DNA from: UBA1081 sp045639185
GTDB taxonomy: Bacteria; Bacillota; Clostridia; Oscillospirales; Acutalibacteraceae
Direction: 5' to 3'
DNA length: 14,709 bases
Assembly (NCBI GenBank): GCA_045639185.1
Contig: JAZUCO010000111.1
Span: forward strand, 1-14,709
Under the pieces are notes generated by a model. The model did no database searches. It was not told the DNA's origin and saw only the letters and a program-made list of their open reading frames with translations. The number at the start of each line of letters is the position of its first letter. The stretch's first letter is position 1. Made by a program: the position numbers and the translations under genes. Shown here piece by piece: positions 1 to 4,886 of the stretch.

Positions 1-16
1 AATTAAAATAAAGCTT

Positions 17-120
17 GTAGGGGCGTTAATCTAACGCCCGCTGCGCAGCAGAACGGCTTTGCCGTTAATTTTCCTTACGGAAAAGCACTTTCGTGCCGGG
101 CGATGAATCATCGCCCCTAC
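17..120. repeat. MITE-like hairpin-chain element with 9-bp terminal inverted repeats
   Basis: The ends GTAGGGGCG (17-25) and CGCCCCTAC (112-120) are perfect inverted repeats. Between them almost every base belongs to a short perfect palindrome. The stems are 21-28/32-39, the palindrome GCTGCGCAGC (40-49), 52-57/61-66, 69-74/79-84, 85-88/93-96 and 98-106/108-116. No open frame or clear target-site duplication is visible. This resembles non-coding dispersed repeats of Clostridia genomes, but family membership cannot be tested here. It ends 59 bp before spoVAC and could affect that gene's transcription. Confidence 0.75.
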
Positions 121-179
121 GATATATCAATTAATTTCTGCGTCGCTAAATTATTGTTTACAGAAAGGAATGTTTTATT

Positions 180-623
180 TTGCCCGAAAAAGACAAAGAC
201 TATGAATTAATGACAAAAAAAGTTTCTCCGCCCTCTCCAAAGATTAAAAATGCTTTGTTTGCATTTCTTATCGGCGGAGCAATCTGCACGCTCGGAGAAG
301 CTCTCAGGACTGTTTTTGAAGCATTATCCGTCAAAGAAGAAAACATAAAGCTTCTCATTCCCGTTACGCTTGTTGTGATAACGGCTATTCTGACGGGTAT
401 CGGTGTTTTTGACAAAATTGCAAAGCACGCAGGTGCAGGCACAATTGTACCCATAACGGGATTTGCAAATGCCGTGGTTTCATCGGGACTTGAATATTCA
501 AGCGAAGGCTATATTCTCGGCACGGGCGCAAATCTTTTCAAAATCGCAGGTCCCGTTATTGTTTACGGCACAGCCGCAAGCTTTATTTATGGTGTGATTT
601 ATTGGGTTATTTATTGGTTTTAA
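180..623 (+). CDS. spoVAC: stage V sporulation protein AC (SpoVAC)
   Basis: SpoVAC is an integral membrane subunit of the SpoVA channel, which takes dipicolinic acid into the forespore and releases it at germination. The 147-residue product has the family length. It contains the typical segments FLIGGAICTLGEAL (about 29-42), a hydrophobic helix (58-75), GVFDKIAKHAGAG (75-87), the PITGFANAVVSSGLEY region (91-106) and a hydrophobic C-terminus. The start is TTG at 180, with GAAAGGA at 163-169. The next in-frame ATG (210, residue 11) lacks a good ribosome binding site. spoVAD, its usual neighbour, is not next to it but starts at 6879. A terminator follows directly. The last 20 codons and the stop occur again at 1300-1362, so the present 3' end may have been acquired. 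No convincing SigG promoter was seen upstream. Confidence 0.93.
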   Translation: MPEKDKDYELMTKKVSPPSPKIKNALFAFLIGGAICTLGEALRTVFEALSVKEENIKLLIPVTLVVITAILTGIGVFDKIAKHAGAGTIVPITGFANAVVSSGLEYSSEGYILGTGANLFKIAGPVIVYGTAASFIYGVIYWVIYWF

Positions 624-627
624 GAAC

Positions 628-665
628 AAAAAAAGGCTTGACCAAAATGGTCAAGCCTTTTTTTC
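628..665. terminator. bidirectional intrinsic terminator between spoVAC and the XRE gene
   Basis: A 15-bp perfect stem (630-644 with 648-662, core AAGGCTTGACCA) has a 3-nt loop, a T run on the plus strand and an A run on its left side. It can therefore end both spoVAC (+) and the convergent regulator gene (-), whose TGA begins at 666. Confidence 0.9.
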
Positions 666-870
666 AAAAATAAAATAACTCCTCAAATTTTTTATCCAAG
701 GCAACACATAATATCAACGCAAGTTTTGCTGTTGGATTAAACTGCCCTGTCTCAATAGAGCTTATTGTATTTCGTGACACACCGATCATATCTGCCAATT
801 GTTGCTGAGATAAACCGGCTTCTGTTCTTGCATATTTCAGATTATTTTTTAAGGTCAAAGCTTCTTCCAT
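664..870 (-). CDS. small XRE-family helix-turn-helix transcriptional regulator
   Basis: This 68-residue protein is a single HTH_3/XRE domain. Residues about 9-62 fit the five-helix fold, and SQQQLADMIGVSRNTISSIE (21-40) is the textbook helix-turn-helix. This short type commonly lies next to small membrane proteins of unknown function in Firmicutes. Its ATG starts 4 bp after the TGA of the DUF6442-like gene, and the ribosome binding site AGGTGA overlaps that stop, so translation is probably coupled. It likely represses its own operon, which has repeated 9-bp motifs at the promoter (1208-1260). That role is inferred from layout and from the family. Confidence 0.9.
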   Translation of the reverse strand: MEEALTLKNNLKYARTEAGLSQQQLADMIGVSRNTISSIETGQFNPTAKLALILCVALDKKFEELFYF

Positions 871-874
871 TTTC

Positions 875-1195
875 TCACCTTATGATATCAATAATGTAAA
901 TTACAATATTGATAATACAAATCAATCCCCAAAGCACAGATAAAACAATATCAAATCGTTTTTTCAACTTAACGGCGTCCATGATGTATTTAGAAAACAT
1001 CATACCTGAATATATTATCCATATAGCAGTTGCACTTCTGTCAAAAATACATTCTTCAATAAAAACAAGAATCATACAAAAAAGACAGCCTAGTGCAGCA
1101 CTTACAGCATATGTCCGCAATTTGATTTTTTCTTCTCTTTCATCACCATTCTGATTGTCTTCACGACTCATCTGTAAAATATCGTCTTTGTTCAC
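875..1195 (-). CDS. DUF6442-like small membrane protein
   Basis: The 106-residue product begins with a charged stretch, NKDDILQMSREDNQNGDERE, followed by about three hydrophobic helices (roughly 32-49, 57-70 and 80-103). This recalls the DUF6442 family, usually encoded beside a small XRE regulator, as here; its function is unknown. The open frame runs upstream to 1270. However, the GTG at 1195 has AAAGG at 1205-1209 and yields the family-like N-terminus, whereas the longer start would lie upstream of the promoter. The gene is first in a two-gene operon with the XRE regulator. The family name comes from recall of the sequence pattern and is less certain than the gene itself. Confidence 0.8.
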   Translation of the reverse strand: MNKDDILQMSREDNQNGDEREEKIKLRTYAVSAALGCLFCMILVFIEECIFDRSATAIWIIYSGMMFSKYIMDAVKLKKRFDIVLSVLWGLICIINIVIYIIDIIR

Positions 1196-1207
1196 AAAAA
1201 CACACCT

Positions 1208-1260
1208 TTGCCAAGTTTTCTTTGCATAAATTATATCATTGCCAAGTAAACTTGTCAAGT
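1208..1260 (-). promoter_or_regulatory. putative operator: three copies of ACTTGRCAA
   Basis: On the minus strand the 9-mer ACTTG(A/G)CAA occurs three times in the same orientation: 1252-1260 (overlapping the -35 box), 1239-1247 (inside the spacer) and 1208-1216 (around the expected transcription start and leader). The first copy contains the palindrome CTTGACAAG. This placement is what an autorepressing XRE protein would need. That the regulator encoded downstream binds here is an inference. Confidence 0.5.
1230..1258 (-). promoter_or_regulatory. perfect consensus SigA promoter for the DUF6442-like/XRE operon
   Basis: TTGACA (1253-1258) and TATAAT (1230-1235) on the minus strand are separated by exactly 17 nt. 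The start of transcription would fall near 1223, leaving a leader of roughly 28 nt that carries the AAAGG ribosome binding site. Confidence 0.85.
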
Positions 1261-1299
1261 TTTTCTGCATAGTTTTTTTTAATATTCAATCATTATTTT

Positions 1300-1362
1300 G
1301 TTTACGGCACAGCCGCAAGTTTCATTTACGGTGTGATTTATTGGGTTATACAGATTATTTAA
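1300..1362 (+). pseudogene. 3'-terminal fragment of spoVAC (duplicated or displaced gene end)
   Basis: This stretch matches the end of spoVAC (561-623). The first 20 nt are identical, and 1300-1349 has only three mismatches to 561-610. Read in the spoVAC frame it gives VYGTAASFIYGVIYWVIQII and then TAA, at the same distance from the stop as in the intact gene. The four changes within the matching 17 codons (AGC/AGT, TTT/TTC, TAT/TAC, ATT/ATA) are all synonymous third-position changes. Only the last three codons before the stop differ in sense. Homology stops abruptly at 1300, and no start codon is available upstream. It is either the remnant of a second spoVAC or the original gene end displaced by insertion of the XRE module. 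Confidence 0.85.
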
Positions 1363-1363
1363 C

Positions 1364-1397
1364 CACAAAAAAAACGGTACTTTCGTACCGTTTTAAT
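1364..1397 (-). terminator. mntP terminator
   Basis: The perfect 10-bp stem AAAACGGTAC/GTACCGTTTT (1371-1380 with 1385-1394) shows a GAAA tetraloop on the minus strand, followed by a run of T residues. It lies directly after the mntP stop. It may also have served the spoVAC end fragment on the plus strand. Confidence 0.85.
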
Positions 1398-1984
1398 TAT
1401 TTGAAGAAACTGCTTATAAAAATCTCAAGACCTATGAAAATGAGTATTGAACCGCCGAAAATTCCTGCTTTACCTGCAAGTTTTGTGCCGACTTTTCTGC
1501 CGATAATAATACCGCCAAGGCAGATTCCGAATGTTACAACTGCAATCACGGCAGCGGCAAGAAGAGCATTGGGCAGGTTATAATCTGCAATTGTGAAACC
1601 TACAGAAAGCGCATCAATTGATGTTGCAACGCCCTGCACAACAAGTGCACCGAAGCCTACACCAACTTTTTCTGCCTCTTCATCTTTGTTTTTAATGCCT
1701 TCAATAAGCATCTTTCCGCCAATGAAACCGAGAAGCGCAAGTGCAATCCAGGGAATGAATTTTTCAAAAGACTGAAAATACTGCAGAAGAGTATGTACGC
1801 ATATCCAGCCGATCATCGGCATTAAGCCCTGAAACAATGCAAACATTCCTGCAACGCCCGTCATTTTTGTTTTTTTCATATTCGGCTCGTTGAGTCCGTT
1901 TGCAAGGGAAACAGAAAATGCATCCATTGCAAGACCGAGTCCGAGAAGTATGCTGTTAAAGAAAAAGCTAAAACTTAAATCCAT
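1397..1984 (-). CDS. mntP: manganese efflux pump MntP
   Basis: MntP exports Mn2+ across the cytoplasmic membrane and protects against manganese excess. The 195-residue protein shows about six membrane helices arranged as an inverted repeat. Each half carries the family motif with its acidic residue: GLAMDAFSVSLANG (17-30, Asp21) and GVATSIDALSVG (118-129, Asp124). Length and motifs fit the family well. The ATG is preceded by AGGAGA (1991-1996) at a 6-nt gap. The gene has its own promoter and terminator, so it is monocistronic. Bacterial mntP is often preceded by a manganese-sensing yybP-ykoY riboswitch; the leader here is only about 20 nt and cannot hold one, so any Mn control must act elsewhere. 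Confidence 0.95.
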   Translation of the reverse strand: MDLSFSFFFNSILLGLGLAMDAFSVSLANGLNEPNMKKTKMTGVAGMFALFQGLMPMIGWICVHTLLQYFQSFEKFIPWIALALLGFIGGKMLIEGIKNKDEEAEKVGVGFGALVVQGVATSIDALSVGFTIADYNLPNALLAAAVIAVVTFGICLGGIIIGRKVGTKLAGKAGIFGGSILIFIGLEIFISSFFK

Positions 1985-2012
1985 ATTTTTTCTCCTGAAT
2001 TTTATTCAACTT

Positions 2013-2041
2013 ATTATAATTTATTATCAACATTCCGTCAA
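2013..2041 (-). promoter_or_regulatory. mntP SigA promoter
   Basis: On the minus strand TTGACG (2036-2041) and TATAAT (2013-2018) are spaced by 17 nt. The resulting leader is about 20 nt and contains the AGGAGA site. Confidence 0.8.
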
Positions 2042-2050
2042 TATCTATCC

Positions 2051-2079
2051 TTGACGTAAAAGCCAAAAAATTGTATACT
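2051..2079 (+). promoter_or_regulatory. promoter of the histidine phosphatase gene
   Basis: TTGACG (2051-2056) and TATACT (2074-2079) are spaced by 17 nt. The -35 box is a mirror image of the mntP -35 box across a 9-nt gap (CGTCAA-N9-TTGACG). Transcription would begin around 2086, which argues against a TTG start at 2084. Confidence 0.7.
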
Positions 2080-2095
2080 ATTTTTGGTGATAAAA

Positions 2096-2617
2096 ATGGT
2101 ACTTTACATTGCAAGACACGGTGAATCATTAGGCAACACGGGTGAAGACCTCGGTCCCGACCCTGCGTTATCAGAAAAAGGTATGCTTCAGGCTGAACTT
2201 CTCGGAAAAAGAATGCATAAATTCAGACTCGACGGCATTTTTGCAAGTCCTCTCACAAGAGCTGTGCAGACCGCAAATAAAACTGCTGAACTTCAGAACA
2301 AGCGGGTTGAAATCATCCCAATAGCATACGAAGTTGAAAACGAAACAACAGAAGAAGCCTATGCAAGAGCTGTCAGCGTGATTGAAACAATCCGATCAAA
2401 GTTTTCTGCAAACGAAAGAGTTATCATTTTTGCTCACGGAACATTCAACAATTATCTGACAAGTGCCGCAATCGGTTTCCCCGTAAGAGATGATTTCAAT
2501 TTCTGTCAGGAAAACACGGGACTTACCTGCATAAAATTTATGCCCGACGGACATATAAAAATCGAATTCGCAAATGACTATTGTCACCTCGCAACACTCG
2601 ATGAGCCCGAATATTGA
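2096..2617 (+). CDS. histidine phosphatase (phosphoglycerate mutase-like) family protein
   Basis: This is a 173-residue cytosolic member of the branch-1 histidine phosphatase superfamily. The N-terminal ARHGES motif (6-11) supplies the phospho-accepting His8 and phosphate-binding Arg7. SPLTRAVQTA (51-60) supplies the second Arg (Arg55). FAHGTFN (112-118) carries the second catalytic His (His114). It is shorter than glycolytic phosphoglycerate mutase (about 230-250 residues), so it is more likely a phosphatase of unknown substrate. I chose ATG 2096, with GGTGA at 2086-2090. A TTG 12 nt upstream would sit at or before the transcription start and lacks a ribosome binding site. The gene has its own promoter and terminator and diverges from mntP. 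Confidence 0.88.
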   Translation: MVLYIARHGESLGNTGEDLGPDPALSEKGMLQAELLGKRMHKFRLDGIFASPLTRAVQTANKTAELQNKRVEIIPIAYEVENETTEEAYARAVSVIETIRSKFSANERVIIFAHGTFNNYLTSAAIGFPVRDDFNFCQENTGLTCIKFMPDGHIKIEFANDYCHLATLDEPEY

Positions 2618-2650
2618 AAAAACAGTAAATCCTCTGATTTACTGCTTTTC
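2617..2650. terminator. bidirectional terminator between convergent genes
   Basis: A 9-bp perfect stem, CAGTAAATC/GATTTACTG (2623-2631 with 2636-2644), has a 4-nt loop. It has CTTTTC on the plus side and six A residues on the left, which become a T run on the minus strand. It separates the histidine phosphatase gene from the minus-strand membrane protein gene. Confidence 0.85.
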
Positions 2651-2656
2651 TATACT

Positions 2657-3100
2657 TTATTCTTTTATTTCTTTTTCCCAATATTTATCAAGCAACCGTT
2701 TTGTTCTGAAACTGATAACTATAATTCCGTTCATATAGAAACGCTGTTTACCTTCAACTTTTCCGTTTATTTCATACACACGTGAAAATATAAAATCAAT
2801 AATTGCCGAACGTGAATAACCGTCACGGGCTTTCTTTATTTTTCGGATATTTTTCCACAGATAAGATTCTTTTGGAACAAAAAGGTAATGCAGCGTGATA
2901 CATTCCGTATCAAAACTGTAAAACAACGGCTCTTTTATCGGTCCGCCGATAACAAAAAGTAATCCGAGAATAAAGAAAAACACACTCCATACTGTTATTT
3001 CTTCACTTATTGCAACATATCCGAGAGTCAGCGTAAGAATCCCAAGAATAACAAACAGAAAAAACGATTTATTAAGTGCAATCTCCTTTTTGTTTTTCAT
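2657..3100 (-). CDS. hypothetical membrane protein, two N-terminal helices and a PH-like soluble domain
   Basis: The function is unknown. The 147-residue product has two hydrophobic helices (about 12-31 and 38-56). A soluble C-terminal part of about 85 residues follows, with alternating strands and a pattern (LFYSFDTECITLHYLF, SYLWKNIRKIKK) like small bacterial PH-like domains. It is therefore likely anchored in the membrane with the soluble part in the cytosol. The open frame extends to 3133, but the start at 3100 has AAGGGA (3110-3115) at a 9-nt gap, and the longer form would begin inside the hairpin at 3122-3146. It follows araB by about 55 bp on the same strand. No promoter was seen, so partial read-through from araB is possible. 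Confidence 0.75.
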   Translation of the reverse strand: MKNKKEIALNKSFFLFVILGILTLTLGYVAISEEITVWSVFFFILGLLFVIGGPIKEPLFYSFDTECITLHYLFVPKESYLWKNIRKIKKARDGYSRSAIIDFIFSRVYEINGKVEGKQRFYMNGIIVISFRTKRLLDKYWEKEIKE

Positions 3101-3121
3101 TATGTACATTCCCTTATACAT

Positions 3122-3146
3122 AACGGGTGCCACGAAGACACCCGTT
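3122..3146. other. stem-loop downstream of araB
   Basis: AACGGGTG (3122-3129) pairs perfectly with CACCCGTT (3139-3146) around a 9-nt loop. On the minus strand it lies right after the araB stop, but no T run follows it. On the plus strand a T-rich stretch follows. It may be a weak terminator or an mRNA-stabilising 3' hairpin that still lets the next gene be transcribed. Confidence 0.5.
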
Positions 3147-3154
3147 TATTGTTT

Positions 3155-4825
3155 TTATTTACTTCTCTGTTCAATCTTGATTTTCTTAAGTCTCTTCATA
3201 ACGTCATTTTCGCCCTTACCGAAGTAATCGTGAAGAATCTTGTATTCTGCGAAGAGTTTATCGTAGATTTCTGTATTTTCCTTGATGGGGTTATAAACAA
3301 CATTCTTGACCTGTCCCATAGCTCTTGCCGCATCAAAAACATTATCCCAGCCGCCTTTTTCTGCACCTGCTGCAACTGCACCGAAGATTGCGCTGCCGAG
3401 TGCGGGACCCTGCATTGAGCCTGCGATTTTAACGGGAATACCGAGTACATCTGCATAAATCTGCATTGTCATGGGATCCTTCTGGCTGATACCGCCTGAT
3501 GCGTAGAATTCATCAACAGGAACACCGTTTCTGCGGTAATTTTCAATAATTTCTCTTGTGCCGTATGCTGTAGCTTCAATAAGTGCTCTGTAGATTTCCT
3601 CAGGTTTTGTGAGAAGTGTCATACCTACGATCATACCTGTAAGGTCAACGTCAACAAGAACGCTTCTGTTGCCGTTCCACCAATCGAGAGCAACAAGTCC
3701 GCTTTCACTGGGTTTCTGAACTTCTGCCTTTGAACGGAGATACTTATGAATGTTCATACCTGCCTTTTCAGCAGCATCATAATATTCTTTAGGAAGACAG
3801 TTGTCAATAAACCATGCAAAGTGATCACCAACACAGCTCTGACCTGCTTCATAGCCGTAGAAACCGGGCATAATGCCGTCAGCAACAACACCGCACATAC
3901 CGGGAACCTGAAGTTCTTCTTCACCCATAAGCATATGGCAAGTTGATGTACCCATAATTGCAAGAACCTTGCCGGGACCGTCAATACCTACTGCGGGAAC
4001 GCAAACGTGAGCGTCAACGTTACCTACTGCAACTGCTGTGCCCACTTTGAGACCTGTGAGAGCTGCTGCTTTTTCGTTGATTTCGCCTGCTTTTGAGCCG
4101 AGGGGCATAATCTCTGTACCGAGCTTGTCTTCAACAACATTTTCGAGTCTTTCATCAAGAGCCTTGAAGAAATCCTTTGAGGGATAGCCTGTTGTCTTAT
4201 TCCAGAGTTCTTTATAACCTGCTGTACATGAGTTTCTTGTTACGTTTCCGCAAAGCTGCCATACAATCCAGTCTGCAGCTTCAATGAACATATCTGCAGC
4301 ATTGTAGATTTCTTCTTTTTCATCAAGAACCTGCCAGATTTTAGGAATAGCCCATTCTGATGAAATCTTGCCGCCATAGTTATTAAGCCACTTTTCGCCT
4401 CTTGCTTCAGCGATTTCGTTGAGCTTGTTAGCCTTGTCCTGAGCTGCGTGATGCTTCCAAAGTTTTACATAAGCGTGAGGCTCGTGCTCGTATTCGGGAA
4501 GGAAGCAGAGGGGTGTGCCGTCTGCCTTTACGGGGATAAGTGTACAAGCAGTGAAGTCTGTACCAACACCGATAACATCGTCTGCGCTGATTCCGCTTTC
4601 CTTAAGAACAGCAGGAATTGTGTTTGCAAGAACATCAAGATAGTCCTGAGGATGCTGTAAAGCCCAGTCTGTGCCGAGCTTTGTGCCGTCAGGAAGAGTT
4701 TCATCCATTACTGCGTGGGGATATTCATAAACAGCACTTGCAAGTTCTTCACCTGTTTTTGCATCTGCAATAACAGCACGACCTGAAAGTGTACCGTAGT
4801 CAACACCGATTACATATTTATTCAT
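3155..4825 (-). CDS. araB: L-ribulokinase (AraB)
   Basis: AraB phosphorylates L-ribulose to L-ribulose 5-phosphate with ATP, the second step of L-arabinose use, in the cytosol. The 556-residue length matches AraB (about 560). It has the FGGY-kinase layout: the N-terminal phosphate loop GVDYGTLSGR (7-16); the AraB-typical stretches ALQHPQDYLDVL (55-66), PHAYVKLWKHHAAQ (116-129), YGGKISSEW (150-158) and FIEAADWIVWQL (180-191); NVDAH with the likely catalytic base Asp271; GTSTC (292-296); and the C-terminal GGISQKDPM (444-452). The ATG is preceded by GAGGTG about 8 nt away. No araA, araD or arabinose transporter occurs in the window, which is unusual because ara genes are often clustered. No clear AraR or cre site was seen. 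Confidence 0.95.
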   Translation of the reverse strand: MNKYVIGVDYGTLSGRAVIADAKTGEELASAVYEYPHAVMDETLPDGTKLGTDWALQHPQDYLDVLANTIPAVLKESGISADDVIGVGTDFTACTLIPVKADGTPLCFLPEYEHEPHAYVKLWKHHAAQDKANKLNEIAEARGEKWLNNYGGKISSEWAIPKIWQVLDEKEEIYNAADMFIEAADWIVWQLCGNVTRNSCTAGYKELWNKTTGYPSKDFFKALDERLENVVEDKLGTEIMPLGSKAGEINEKAAALTGLKVGTAVAVGNVDAHVCVPAVGIDGPGKVLAIMGTSTCHMLMGEEELQVPGMCGVVADGIMPGFYGYEAGQSCVGDHFAWFIDNCLPKEYYDAAEKAGMNIHKYLRSKAEVQKPSESGLVALDWWNGNRSVLVDVDLTGMIVGMTLLTKPEEIYRALIEATAYGTREIIENYRRNGVPVDEFYASGGISQKDPMTMQIYADVLGIPVKIAGSMQGPALGSAIFGAVAAGAEKGGWDNVFDAARAMGQVKNVVYNPIKENTEIYDKLFAEYKILHDYFGKGENDVMKRLKKIKIEQRSK

Positions 4826-4857
4826 AGAAAAACACCTCTGTTTTTTGTTTTCACTCT

Positions 4858-4886
4858 ATTATATAATTATTCTTCAGATTAATCAA
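4858..4886 (-). promoter_or_regulatory. candidate araB promoter
   Basis: On the minus strand TATAAT (4858-4863) lies 17 nt from TTGATT (4881-4886). The -35 box overlaps the last codons of the upstream gene. No terminator is visible between that gene and araB, so read-through is also possible. Confidence 0.55.

Noticed and set aside
17..120. tRNA or small structured RNA gene
   Set aside because: The stems are sequential simple hairpins; no cloverleaf, anticodon arm or T-loop sequence is present, and the terminal inverted repeats fit a repeat element better.
1196..1270. Longer N-terminus (25 extra residues) for the DUF6442-like protein
   Set aside because: It would be translated from upstream of the consensus promoter, lacks a ribosome binding site, and does not resemble the family's N-terminus.
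1239..1583. A 114-codon plus-strand frame running across the promoter and into mntP
   Set aside because: It covers the promoter, the spoVAC fragment and a terminator, and then is antisense to mntP. Only the 1300-1362 segment, in the spoVAC frame, is meaningful.
1985..2083. yybP-ykoY manganese riboswitch upstream of mntP
   Set aside because: Only about 20 nt of leader remain after the promoter, too short for the aptamer.
3101..3133. Longer N-terminus for the two-helix membrane protein
   Set aside because: It begins inside the stem-loop, while AAGGGA is correctly spaced only for the ATG at 3100.
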